Source: Actinidia chinensis
Taxonomy: Eukaryota; Streptophyta; Magnoliopsida; Ericales; Actinidiaceae
DNA length: 13,751 bases
Direction: 5' to 3'
Assembly (NCBI GenBank): GCA_009663005.1
Contig: VIGQ01000728.1
Location: 15,001 to 28,751, forward strand
Positions 1-9,749 of the stretch are shown here, in pieces (position 1 is the first letter of the stretch; each line of letters starts with the position of its first letter). Under the pieces are notes generated by a model, which saw nothing but the letters and a program-made list of their open reading frames with translations, did not search any database and was not told where the DNA came from. The position numbers and the translations under genes were made by a program.

Positions 1-1468
1 TACTTTTCCTTTGCTTGACTTCAGTAAACTTAAGTTCTTGAATGGCTTGGATAGTAGGTAAGATTGAGCAGGAGTTCTACAATTATGCACTCATTCTTTA
101 TTGATTTAATTCTTTAAAAAAAAATTATGTTAGGGCCGATTACATCTTCCTAACATTTATAAGATTTGATAAAATGGGGCATTACTTATATTTATTTCAC
201 AATATAATTAGAATTTATATAACAGTTCAGCGAGTCGTGGTTAGTGCATACTAAAGATATTTATATATTTTGTATCTATTTTAATGTATTTTGAAAGCTA
301 ATTATAACAGTGTGGTGAGGATATTCACAGGACTTCACTCTTCAAAACAAAATTAATAAATTATCATTTATGACAAAATTAAATTAATCCGATAAAGACA
401 TGAAATCTAAGCACGAAAAAAGAGGCAGTTAATGGCTTACAGATTTACACACAGGAAGTCATTAATTGCAGATAAAGACATGAAATATAAGAAACATGGT
501 GTTGCCGCAACATACGTTCCTGTGCAATTTTTGGTTTATTGCGGATTTAATGAATGATAAAAAATATTTATCCTTCTATAAGTCTCGTTAAATAAATAAT
601 TCATGATAAAAATTAAATTAATTCGATATTTGTATATAACCATATTTAAATATTCAAAATGGTGTCCACCGTGCAACTTTGGCATATTACGAGTTTATGA
701 AACAGTCTGAATTATTCACTATGTATGCCATATTAAACAGATTATTCATGATAAAAATAATCATCGACATTAATATCACATTTTTAAATTTTAATAAGCA
801 AAAAATATGATTTTCTGAATTAACTTTCAGACATATAATATAATTATCCGCTGACTCGTTTTTTGAAAGTGTATCGATCTAACCCTTTTTTTGAAAGAGG
901 AAGTCTATCCAACATTGAGTGAGAAGTAAGTGCAATCACCTACATCACCCCACACTCCTCTAAAATTATATTAATGAATTGAAGATCTTTCTTTTTTGTT
1001 CGTGTGAAATATGAATTTGAGAAAAATAAAAATTTTTAAAAAATTTAACTCATTGCTATCTGGTCCTTTTTCTTTTTTATCATTTATGGACCCTCTAAAA
1101 TTTTGTTTGTACAATTACACAAATTCCACAATCCCAACACAAATACTGAGATAAAGTGGAGACTATATTCTTTTTTTTTTCATTTGTTTAAATGTTAGAA
1201 AATATAAGAAATAAATATATTTGAAAAAATTCTCAAATTTGCTATGCTAAAATAAAGTATATCAAATAATTTTGATTTCAAAGTATAAAAATTATGTAGG
1301 TCAAGTTTGACAGGTCACTGGACATTTACAGTACAAGACATGATGTCCAAGTCGAGTCTCACCACTGTGTTGTAGTTTCCTTTCTCTAGTCCCTCGTACA
1401 CACACAAAAAAAAAATAACCAATTTTGATATAAATTCTTATCCATCCAACAAGGGAGAAATTGTGTTC

Positions 1469-1474
<6 letters not shown>
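1..1474 (+). repeat. Diverged low-copy repeat, copy A (left end cut by window)
   Basis: Several blocks here recur in the same order and orientation elsewhere in the window. The stretch at 83-110 (ATGCACTCATTCTT) matches 5481-5510 and 13338-13365. The stretch at 240-462, with TTATATATTTTGTATCTAT, AAGAGGCAGTT and GGAAGTCAT, matches 13520-13751. The stretch at 520-627 (TGTGCAATTT, then AATAATTCATGATAAAAA) matches 5553-5660. The stretch at 1155-1470 (TACAAGACATGATGTC, then AAGTCGAG) matches 5700-6018. The copies carry many indels, so the duplication is old. Roughly 780-1150 has no counterpart in copy B. No coding capacity is visible. It could be an intergenic part of a tandem gene duplication or an unclassified transposon. 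The homology is clear by eye but its nature is not. Confidence 0.75.
393..780 (+). repeat. Diverged internal tandem duplications inside copy A
   Basis: GATAAAGACATGAAAT occurs at about 393 and again at about 472. A second, longer duplication pairs about 497-625 with about 659-765. Each half begins TGGTGT, passes through GTGCAA(t/c)TTTGG and ends in ATTCATGATAAAAAT. Copy B has only one version of this longer unit (about 5553-5660), so the doubling probably arose in copy A after the larger duplication. Confidence 0.55.

Positions 1475-1502
<28 letters not shown>
1475..1502 (+). repeat. A28 homopolymer
   Basis: An uninterrupted run of 28 A lies exactly where homology between copies A and B stops. 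Copy B has ordinary AT-rich sequence at the matching place. It could be a slipped microsatellite or the tail of an old retroposed sequence. No target-site duplication that would prove retroposition was seen, and the length may be affected by sequencing error. Confidence 0.85.
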
Positions 1503-1505
<3 letters not shown>

Positions 1506-2320
1506 AATTTGAGGTGATTGGATTATGGAAGTTGCATTCATTAACGATTTTAACACATCTTCTCGGCCCTTCATAATTAAATCTATATTGGGCAAAACTG
1601 TGGACCTTACCCCAACCACGACCCTTGACTCTGGTTTTCTGGGTTTCATCGGTTTGGTATGGTTTGCTTCTGAAAAATAAAAATTGGTTTGATATTTTCC
1701 AACTCATGACCAAGGAACAAAACGTTTGGACGAACAAACATTATATGCACAAATAAATCTTCATTTAATTTGGAACTAACAATTTTAAACAACAAAATTT
1801 ACCATCTGATTGCACTGTTTTCAGTCTTCGTAGAGTCTTCTTCCTACAATGACGGGCAATAGGTTCCAGTAGATTGTTGTCATCATTATCTAAACGGAAT
1901 GTAATTTACTGCTATATTATAATACCGGTGCAGGGCATAAAGAATCTACATCTAAGTTAATAACTGAATGAGCTATTGGGTTTTTGTCTCAGTCTCCACT
2001 AATTCATGGGTCCTCACTTCATGTAATTGATTTGTGTACTATTTTTGCGACTGTTTTGGTGCACGCAGTATGTGTGGAACTACAAATCAGCCCCTAACTA
2101 AGAATTGTCGGAGAGTTTGGATCCCTTTCTCCCCCACAATAAATTTACCTTATCACCTACCATCACCAACATTGTCTCAAATTATTAACAAACTGAAGAT
2201 CTACTCATCGAGCAAAGGAACAAAAAGTTTGAAAAAACAAACACTTATTAGCAACTATAGATTCCCAATCAACCATACCAATATGCAAAAACAAAAATTC
2301 CTCAAGAGAACTGAGAGCAT
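1503..2320. other. AT-rich sequence without a recognisable gene
   Basis: No convincing coding stretch, RNA gene or transposon end was recognised here. Short open frames exist on both strands, but their translations are low in complexity or unlike any known domain. The stretch separates the A28 tract from the promoter-like patch. Confidence 0.5.
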
Positions 2321-2410
2321 GTGGGCCCGTCATAACTCGAAAAATGGCGCGGGCCCGTGTTATCTAATACAGCCCAACATTTGGTGCTGGTGAGCTCACA
2401 TTTGATGACG
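2321..2410 (+). promoter_or_regulatory. Promoter-like patch: paired GGGCCC boxes and TGACG
   Basis: A short GC-richer island in AT-rich DNA. GTGGGCCCGT lies at 2321-2330, a second GGGCCCGT at 2351-2358 preceded by GGCGC, GCCCAAC at 2372-2378 and TGATGACG at 2403-2410. TGGGCC/TGGGCT are the plant site II elements bound by TCP factors, and TGACG is the core of TGA/bZIP sites. In plants such boxes often sit just upstream of a CT-rich leader, and here one begins directly downstream. No open frame follows, so if this was a promoter its gene is gone or lies elsewhere. Motif matches this short can arise by chance. Confidence 0.3.
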
Positions 2411-2639
2411 CATCTCTCTCTCTCCTCCTATCTCCGTCTCCTACTCCTTCCCACTCCACTCCACCCCCGGTTTCCTCCCTATCCTACCACTGTCCGCCAG
2501 CCCGGAAAGTCCTCTCCCCCCCCTTCTCTCCCCCATCCTCCCCATGTCTCCCCCTCCTTCCCCCCCCCCCCCCCTCCTCCTCCCTCCCCCCCCTCCTTCC
2601 CCCCCCTCGCCCCCTCCTCCTCCTCCTCCTCCTCCTCCT
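2411..2639 (+). repeat. Polypyrimidine C/T tract with terminal (TCC)n
   Basis: About 230 bases are almost entirely C and T on this strand. It starts with (CT)n, passes through several long C runs (14 C at about 2561-2574) and ends in a CTC/TCC triplet array at about 2606-2639. The opposite strand therefore carries many runs of three or more G. Long open frames on both strands (Pro/Ser-rich one way, Gly-rich the other) follow from base composition and are not gene evidence. Known properties of such tracts include triplex, G-quadruplex or i-motif formation and replication slippage. It could also be the remnant of a CT-rich 5' leader. Confidence 0.85.
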
Positions 2640-2656
2640 GCACCATACACCTTTTG

Positions 2657-2743
2657 AAATAGTTTAAAAACTGGTGAACTCAAACATATTTTTATTTTTA
2701 AATAGTTTTTAAAAAAGTGAATACAAACATCTTTTAATTTTTG
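2657..2743 (+). repeat. 43-bp imperfect tandem duplication
   Basis: Two adjacent units begin with AAATAGTTT at 2657 and 2700. Each continues with an A-run, GTGAA, then CAAACAT and a T-rich tail. The surrounding 2640-2830 is AT-rich with no gene visible. It resembles the ends of short plant transposons, but no terminal inverted repeat was found. Confidence 0.6.
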
Positions 2744-3032
2744 TTTTTACAAAATTAACAAAAAAACAACCAACAAAAAAATAAAAACAACGTTACCAAC
2801 ATCGGAATTATTTGACACGATACTAGGGAGATTACCCTACTGGACTGCAAATAACATAATACCTAAATGACATACGTCTATGGGGAAATGGTAATATATT
2901 TTACAAGCACACTGTTTTTTTTGAAGCTTGTAAGAACAGAAGACTTAAAGTTGATCATCTATATCATCATTGAGAAACGAGCCTGGTACAAAGTTGGTAC
3001 CATCTGGGAAACAAAATTCATCAAACCATAAT

Positions 3033-4487
3033 TCACTTTAACGAAGCTGCGACGATGTGTAATTGACAGGCAAAAGCAATAAAGGCGACACAGAAAGCTA
3101 TGACCGTCCATGGAGTAGCAAAGTATTTTGCGTCTCACATGCGCCACATCTGAAGGCCAATAGCGCTGACGTACAATAAGCTTGATTGAACGTTTCATCC
3201 AGCAAAAAGAACTTCTCTATAACAACTTCTTTCAGAGGTTGTTGAGAGGTTTTGAGCGTCCTGGTCAGCTCCCAATATTCTGAATTAATGCCAGCCTTTT
3301 GAAGCACTCGACATCTTTTTAGCGGTGTTCCACAAGCATGTTCCATAAGGGAGCATAGGAATGGTGAAATAACACGACACCGGGCAACACTGCTCAAAGG
3401 CAATGAGTTTCTCAGGAAGAGTTCGGTGGAGGTGGTATAAGGCTCAAAGTTTTTTTTTTATTTCAAACGAGCTCTAATGGAAACAACACCCCTCAGAGCA
3501 ACTTTTGAGTGTCGTAAACTTGACCTTGAAAATCTTTGTTCGGTGCCAGCTACAACTTGACTCTGCATAGTCAAGGTCTGATGCAGAAGGCATTAATTCT
3601 CTATAGTCTTCCCCTTTGGGGGGATCAAGAGGGAGGCCAATGATCGTGGGGGACATGAGGATATGATAATAACACTTCTTGCTCTTCTTTTGTGTGCAAC
3701 ACACTTCGTTTGTTTTCGGAACTCATCATATATTGCTAGAAATTTTAAGTAACACTCACCAACAGGCGCGTAACCAATGTCTACGTTACTGGTGGTGGAT
3801 TTGCCTACTAGGAATCATCTGCATATTGCTCAAAAAAATAACGACGTAATCAAAGAGCAAATAATTAGTGGACGACCCCTTATTTTTATTCACGTGATGT
3901 AGACAACTTCTCCAAGCCCAAAGAAGGGAAGCTGGTTCTCGAGTATTAGCAAGTCATGCAGGACAAGGCGGTCCTGCTGTTGGCCAACCACCGGATGCTA
4001 ATTGCTGCTTCCTTGGATATTTCTTTGGGATTGGGTGAGAAGGTAGTACCTGTAGAGAAGTTCAAGTATGAAACAACCATCGACACCAGCATATCTCTTG
4101 CGTTTGAGGTTGTCTACTTGCGCGATGTAGCTTTTCTTGGCATCTTCCTACTGAAACAGTTTATCGCTTTCTACGCATTCCTCAAGGACAGCCATTTGTA
4201 TCCTCTGATCCTCTAACGGTAAGAAGGACTTCACGTAGCTCATTTTGATGTTCTTTCATAGTGGATTTCAGGTGTTTGTCGTTGCCTGTGAAGTGGCCAA
4301 TGGAGAAGAAGCGGGGGTAAGGCACTTTTCTTCTCTTCAGTTTACTAGCTCCTCGGGCACCCTGTAAATCTCAAGCCGAATGGGAAGGATTCTTCGATCT
4401 TCCTGTGCACCTTCATTGTGTGATTTTTCTGTTGATGTCGCTGTAAGGCTCTGAACAGGCCGGCTTATAACCATTTTCTTTGCTCAT
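3033..4487 (-). pseudogene. DUF247 (UPF0481) protein pseudogene
   Basis: Read from high to low coordinates, all landmarks of the plant DUF247 family appear in order, spread over all three minus-strand frames. Near the N terminus is RLEIYRVPEELVN (about 4335-4380). KKSYIAQVDNL lies near 4110-4140, VDGCFILELLYRYYL near 4042-4086, and HDLLILENQLPFFGLGEV at about 3905-3962. RELMPSASDLDYA is at about 3563-3605, LIAFEQCC near 3385-3410, and LMEHACGT followed by VLQKAGI at about 3290-3350. The C-terminal membrane segment YFATPWTVIAFCVAFIAF is at about 3072-3126, and the natural stop TGA at 3035-3033. The best start is ATG at 4487 (MSKENGYKP); ATG at 4416 is an alternative. The span equals about 485 codons, normal for the family, so this is a whole gene that decayed in place. 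At least seven frame changes and several in-frame stops exclude a full-length product. The family's biochemical role is largely unknown; intact members are predicted to be membrane-anchored, and grass homologues act in self-incompatibility. Confidence 0.9.
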
Positions 4488-4804
4488 TTTCCAGGTAGTG
4501 CGTCCGGTTGAAAATGATTAGAATATTTCTTGGTTTGGGCAACGTTCATCTAGAGATACATAGAAGGGCTCATTCATTCCCTCACTTAACCGGAAGGGAA
4601 ATTTTGTATAAATCATTGGGGTACGTGAAATAACTAAATCATTTTGTTTTACTTTATATTATAAATTTATATTTTTTAATTTCTTTTAACAAGAGAAAAT
4701 AAAAAAAATAAAAATTTTAATATAATTTAAAAATAAATTCTTAAAATAACAAATATATTACATTTTTTTATGTCTTAGATGGGTGCTAAAGTAAGAACCA
4801 ACTA
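4488..4804. other. Upstream flank of the DUF247 pseudogene
   Basis: On the minus strand this would have been the promoter and 5' leader of the broken gene. The first 130 bases (4488-4620) have mixed composition, while 4620-4780 is A/T runs. No TATA box can be assigned with confidence in such AT-rich DNA, and no other feature was recognised. Confidence 0.3.
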
Positions 4805-5012
4805 GTTGATTACTTTTAAATTTTTTATTCAATTTATTTATGGATTTTTTTGTCTGCACAGTGCAATGCAATAATGCTCACTTGGGACTAGTCTATGCAA
4901 TAATGCACACAGTGCAATGCAATAATGCGTTGGCTTTTGTTGATTACTTTTAAATTTTTTATTTAATTTATTTATGATTTTTTTGGCTGCACAGTGCAAT
5001 GCAATAATCGCA
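4805..5012 (+). repeat. 134-bp tandem duplication with GCACAGTGCAATGCAATAAT motif
   Basis: GTTGATTACTTTTAAATTTT begins at 4805 and again at 4939. Each unit leads into a T-run and then GCACAGTGCAATGCAATAAT (4856 and 4989). A third copy of the motif core, CACAGTGCAATGCAATAATG, starts at 4908 between them, and a partial TGCAATAATGCAC at 4896. Copy C has only one, diverged unit (10911-10977), so the doubling is specific to copy B. Confidence 0.75.
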
Positions 5013-6030
5013 TCAATTGGAGAACAGAACCTATGAGTTGGAGCCAAAGGCTGCACCAGTTTTTTTTTAATCTTTTTTATTTAAAATAAATAAATTAATT
5101 AATTAAAGTTGATTTTTTTATTTTTTATTTTTTTACTTAGTTTTAATTAAAATAAAATAACAAAAGTAAAAAATCTAATTTTTTTTTAAATAATAAATTT
5201 AAAAAAAAAAATGACTTTTAAAAATTACTAAACAAGCAAAACAGGTCCCTGATTTTTTTAAAACGTTTCCAGGCACAGAAGATAACGGGGAGAGGCTTGA
5301 AGTCTAATCGCTCCTTATTATGTCGGAAGTTATTACGAATATGCCTAGTTACCCATGCACAAGTAATAAGGAAAAAATGACCCAAAATTCATGAGAAGAA
5401 AAATTAATTTTCAGCAAAATATTCCTCCATTAAAAAAAAAAACTCTGATTTCATCGTATTGTCATACCCCATTAAAATAATTATGCACTCATTCTTATTA
5501 AATTGAATTTTTTTAAAAAAAACAAGCGGGTTGTGAAAAAAAACAAAGCGTTTGTGTGCAATTTAGGTTTATTGCTAATTAATGAAACGATCAGAAATCC
5601 TTATTCTTCTATAGGAACTCGCTAATAAATAATTCATAATAAAAAATTAAATTGATCCGAACAATTAGTATAGCGTCATATTTTAATTTATTTCATTATT
5701 ACATAAACAAATTCTTCCTTTTGTTTAATTCTTTTGGACAAGAAAAAGAAAAAAATATAATTTGGAAAGAAAAAAATTATTTCTCAAATTTGGATGCATA
5801 AACTAACGTATAATGCCCAATAATTTTATTCCTTTCGCTTAATAGATTCGAGGTATGACTATATAACGTAGGAAGTTTGTGAGCGGGTCGATAAGACGCT
5901 TACTGTACAAGACATGATATCAAGTCGAGGGTCATTGTTGTGTGTTGCAGTTCATTTCCTAGTCCTCTCAAAAAAAAAATACCAAACAATTTAGATATAA
6001 ATTATTTATCAATCAACAATGAAAAACAAA
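4805..6030 (+). repeat. Diverged low-copy repeat, copy B
   Basis: The left part matches copy C only. GATTACTTTTAAATTTTTTA at 4808-4827 pairs with 10913 onward, and TATTACGAATATGCCTAGTT at 5331-5350 pairs with 11121-11140. The right part (from about 5475) matches copy A through TACAAGACATGAT at 5906-5918 and its flanks. Block order is the same in all copies, so B bridges A and C and shows they belong to one unit. B lacks the 240-462 block of copy A. B also holds an uninterrupted version of the site where the MULE entered copy C: at 5410-5462, TTTCAGC is followed by the A-rich junction and CTCTGATTTCATCGTATTG. Confidence 0.75.
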
Positions 6031-6044
6031 TCTTCTTAAATTAT

Positions 6045-6077
6045 AATATTATATATATAATATATATATATTATATA
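6045..6077. repeat. TA-rich microsatellite, insertion target of the solo LTR
   Basis: Alternating T and A with few interruptions lead right up to the LTR end. The last five bases (6073-6077, ATATA) are repeated immediately beyond the other LTR end at 8592-8596. Confidence 0.75.
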
Positions 6078-6848
6078 TGTCACGCCCCGGTCAAACCAGA
6101 CCCGACCAACATTAAGCCAAATAACTCAAATGCGAAAAAGCAAACTACATAACATGACAAATATTACTGTCATTACATCAGAGTACAATATATCATTCCC
6201 TGGTGGGACCATGCTCTTATGAGCTAGTACATACAAAATATGAATGATAATCCATAGACAACTGCCCCACTTCGGAACCAAACGAATATTTACAATTCTT
6301 AAAAAATACTTTTACATTAATTTCTAGGCAAAAGAGAAGTTAAACGGCATGCTACACGAATCAGGATAACCCTCGGTACCTGAAATCATTTTAGTAAAGG
6401 CATGCGTTTACATTGAAAAGATTTAACAATGGCCTACTTGATATCTCAAGCCAAAAACCATGATACATAGCTATACAATGAAAAACAGATGCACTAAAAT
6501 ATCTTTTTCTCATATCAAAAATATACTTTGATTTTTAATCCGTGGTTTTCAAAAAACATCGGCTTTTCTCATGAAAACCTTCTCATCTACACAATACACC
6601 ATTTAAATTCATGATTTAGCAAATCAATGATTTTACTAATTCTCGGCTTTTCTCGAAACGCATAATCACCTTCTTTAGAATTTATCAAATTCTTAATTTA
6701 TGTATTTTTTCAAAAAGATAAATATTCAATACTTGGAAGGGAACATCTAGGCTAACACCTATCCACTCATTATGCGCTAAGGCATTGAGACAGACTCTAG
6801 TCAAACTTCTGGCAGCTTTCACCTGTGGGTTATAACATTCCCTCTATC

Positions 6849-7155
6849 CAGCCGCATATTTCCGAACTTTCACCGAAAGGAGTCGAAATTTCCTATACAC
6901 AGCCGCATTCTCGGGATTTCACGAAAGGGTGACAATTCCTATACACAGCCGCATTCCTCGGACTTTCACCGAAAGGGTCGAATTCCTCTATATTGCGCAT
7001 GCCATCTAGGACTTTCTTCTCGGACTTTCACTGAATGTTGACATACCCAATATATGTAATCTAGACTTTCTTCTCGGACTTTCACCGAAAGTTTACATAC
7101 CCAGTATCCCGGTGGCCTACTTCTCGGACTTTCACCAGGTTTTGACATACCCATT
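6849..7155 (-). repeat. Two families of tandem subrepeats within the LTR
   Basis: Three units of about 46-51 bp begin CAGCCGCAT at 6849, 6900 and 6946 and contain a GGACTTTCACCGAAAGGG-like core. Three further units of about 50-54 bp begin CTTCTCGGACTTTCAC at 7016, 7070 and 7120 and end in ACATACCCA. Both families share the GGACTTTCACCGAAAG core, so one probably derived from the other. Confidence 0.75.
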
Positions 7156-7635
7156 GTCCACCTATCGCTATTTGCCTCCCGTGCGATTTTCCCATTATAT
7201 CCTAGCGTGTCATTCTCAAAACATTTCCATGTTAACCTTTCCAAAATCGTTGCCATCAATATTTTCAAAACTATTTTCACGTGAACCATTCCCAAATCGT
7301 TTTCCTTAAATCATTCTCAAACTATTTTCAGCGTAAACCATTCTCCTAAACGCATTTACTCAATAAAATTGCATTTTGTCCAGGCCACAATGCAATCAAC
7401 ATAATATGGCAATTACCATTCATCATATAAATCATCATTGAAACCATTTAATGCATTTAATGTTAAAAACTTTGTATATCCACTCATTTCCCAAAATAAT
7501 TTTTAAATTTCACATACACAAATGGTCATTATCAAAAATTAATGCAATAATATATATACAAAACTATCGTCATACTCAAATTTAACCATTTTTAAAAAAA
7601 ACTTATTTAAATTTTCTTTACTGTTCAAAAAGTTT

Positions 7636-7895
7636 AGGTGGCCGACACCTGAAAACTTGATGTCAACACAATGTCAATAGCCGAACGTCTAAATTTCCTG
7701 CTCAAGGTGTCGACCCTGAAAATCTGGTGTCACACCAAATATCAGTAGCCAAATCACTGTTCAAGTGTTGACACAAAAACCTAGGTGCTACACAAATGTC
7801 GTAGCCAAATACCAATTCGATGATTCAAAGGTGTCGACATCAAACACCTAGGTGTCACAACTAAAATTCAGTGCGGCCAATTTCTGAAACCTTGA
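7636..7895 (-). repeat. Four ~60-69-bp tandem units with GGTGTCGAC core (in LTR)
   Basis: Units start near 7636, 7704, 7763 and 7828. Each carries a form of AGGTGTCGACAC, an AAAACCT-like stretch, a GTGTCACAC-like stretch and a TAGCCAAAT-like stretch. They are clearly related but diverged. Such arrays are frequent in the regulatory part of long plant LTRs. Confidence 0.7.
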
Positions 7896-8639
7896 ATTTC
7901 AATCTAAATCAAGTTTTTTTTTTAGGTTCTATACGCCAAAATAATACTTCAATATATTTTATTAAGCCATTAACATAAACTCAAGATTAAACCCCACAAG
8001 AAAACCCCCTTATCTCAAATCCAAGCAATGCAAAGCTCTAAAAATGGTGAAGAAGATGAGATAAAGTCTCAAACTCCACTAGCTCCGAATTTGAACTTTC
8101 TTGGATCAAATCGAAGCTCCCATCGAGTAGATAATTTTCTCTCAAAGAATCACTACTCAAATTACACATCACTCATCTAGATCTAAGCTTCAATGTCAAA
8201 CCCTCTTTTGGCTCCAACTCTAGAGAGAGAGAAGAAAGGAAGAAGAAAATCCCAAAAAATAAAATAAATCCTAACATTAATATAGTTAGGTCAAAATAAG
8301 GTAAAAGATATAAAAGTCCTCCTTAGGCCTTGGGTTTTGTTTGGCCTAAGCAATAATTCCAAACCACAACCAATCTTGGGTCCAATCCATTTGACTCATT
8401 TTCTCACACATCTTCCTCTAAAACCAATTTCAATCCACTTAAATCTACATGGTCCAATTAAATTTAAATGAGTCCACTTTACATTAAAATTCATAACGAT
8501 ACATATATATATACCTATATATATGTACACGTGGCATGATGACCTCACGCATGCATCATAATTATCTAAAAAAATATTTTGAACCCTTACAATATACATA
8601 TAAATGTGAGTGTACAGTAAACCAATGACCACCAACTTT

Positions 8640-8880
8640 TCTTTCAATTTTGTCCCTCTCCCAAATTTTGTCTTGATAAATTATAGTTTCAGTCCCTAAA
8701 GTTTTTATTTATTACAATTTAGTTCTGATAATTTTAGATTGGTCCCTCGAGTTATTGAAGAATTACAGATGGGCCCCTATAATTGCTTTAAAATATTATA
8801 TTTTAGATTCTTAAGTTTTGGTTTATGTTCAATTTGGTCCCCAGATTTTGATTTTGTCATTTGATCCCAAAAGTTTCTTA
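8640..8880 (+). repeat. Degenerate array around GGTCCCTNNAGTTT
   Basis: Variants of GGTCCC(t/c) followed by AGTTTT-like sequence occur near 8652, 8691, 8741, 8771, 8836 and 8863 at irregular 30-65-bp spacing. The same kind of text recurs in non-coding plant repeats, but I cannot assign it to a transposon superfamily. No terminal repeats were found for it. Confidence 0.45.
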
Positions 8881-8919
8881 TCCTTGCTATAAAATTAATT
8901 TTAAATAAAAATTATAGTT

Positions 8920-9660
8920 TTCAAATGTGTTATCGAATCTATTAAATATTCGGTATAATGAATGTAAAATTTTAATAAAAGAAAAATTTGTATACATTTT
9001 GAACAATTAATAAACAATGCATAAATTTGTAGAATTTTGAATTGTGGGTCTAACTATATAAATGTTGGTAGCAAAGTAAGTGTACATTTTACTTCACTTA
9101 GATAATTTTTTATTCAAGTAATCGTAAATTTTAGTACAATTTTATCAATATTAATACACATATATAATAATTTTTTTTATCAAGCGTGCAAATTTTTAAA
9201 TATTAGTAAATTTTAGTCTAATTTTGAAAAAAATAGTTTAAATAAATTTGGTACAAGTGTGTAAATTTTTAAAATATACGTATATGCAAATAATTTCTCA
9301 ATAATTGGTGAAAATTAATATTACATTTGTACAATTTTGGTACAATTAGACAAGTGTATAAATTTTGGTATAATTGCAAAAAATTTAACTATAATTTCTC
9401 AAAATCTGTCAAATTGGTAAATATTTTCTACAAAACTTATAAATTTTGATCAACATGTATGAAAAATATCTTCAATTGGTGCAAATTTTGTATAATGTGC
9501 AACTTTTTTATTCAATAAGTAATGTTTTTATATTTATATAACTTTTGATCTACATTTTGTTCAAAATTGTCTTATTCTAGAATGTGGTGTCAAATTTTAG
9601 TGCAAGAGTGATTTTTTTTGCAACAAGTGGTGCAAATTTGAATAATGTACAACCTCTACA
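8920..9660 (+). repeat. AT-rich array of GGTACAATTTTGG-like words
   Basis: Words such as GTACAATTTTGGTACAATT, GTATAAATTTTGGTATAATT and GGTGCAAATTTGAATAATG recur many times (about 9131, 9251, 9327, 9354, 9478, 9626) without fixed spacing. The stretch is otherwise featureless A/T sequence with no gene. It may be the decayed body of the Helitron ending at 10144, but no 5' boundary was located. Confidence 0.4.
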
Positions 9661-9749
9661 ACACACCATTAGTGTGGGTTATTTGCGCTTTACCACCAAT
9701 TTTTTTGACATTAACTTTTTACCACTTTTTTTCTTTTTCCGATGTCTTC

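Larger units (their letters stand above)
6078..8591 (-). mobile_element. Solo LTR of a probable Ty3/gypsy retrotransposon
   Basis: On the minus strand the element starts TGTAAGGGTTC at 8591 and ends GGGGCGTGACA at 6078, giving the canonical TG...CA ends over 2514 bp. ATATA flanks both ends (6073-6077 and 8592-8596), as expected of a 5-bp target-site duplication. No primer-binding site follows the 3' end and no polypurine tract precedes the 5' end. No gag or pol coding sequence is present. This fits a solo LTR left by recombination between two LTRs. LTRs of this length with a CGTGACA-type end are common in chromovirus (Tekay/Del-like) families, but with no protein domain that assignment is inference. 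The TSD lies in AT-rich DNA, so chance cannot be fully excluded. Short open frames inside are not genes. Confidence 0.7.

Noticed and set aside
1301..1737. Poly-Phe open frames on the minus strand
   Set aside because: They run through the A28 tract and repeat copy A, and the phenylalanines come only from the homopolymer.
2357..2683. Long Pro/Ser-rich (plus strand) and Gly-rich (minus strand) open frames
   Set aside because: Both are translations of the same polypyrimidine/polypurine tract. Low-complexity DNA lacks stops by composition and neither frame has a domain.
3098..3704. Separate small minus-strand proteins at 2959-3198, 3098-3403 and 3474-3704
   Set aside because: These are frame fragments of one DUF247 pseudogene. 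Each carries family motifs that continue in another frame.
3956..4216. 86-residue plus-strand open frame
   Set aside because: It is antisense to the DUF247 pseudogene, whose family motifs read clearly on the minus strand across the same bases.
6966..7309. Open frames on both strands around 6966-7309
   Set aside because: They lie across the LTR tandem subrepeats; the repeated peptide words mirror the DNA repeats, not a protein domain.
6849..7895. CRISPR-like array
   Set aside because: The repeats are diverged, contiguous and without uniform spacers, and they sit inside a plant LTR.
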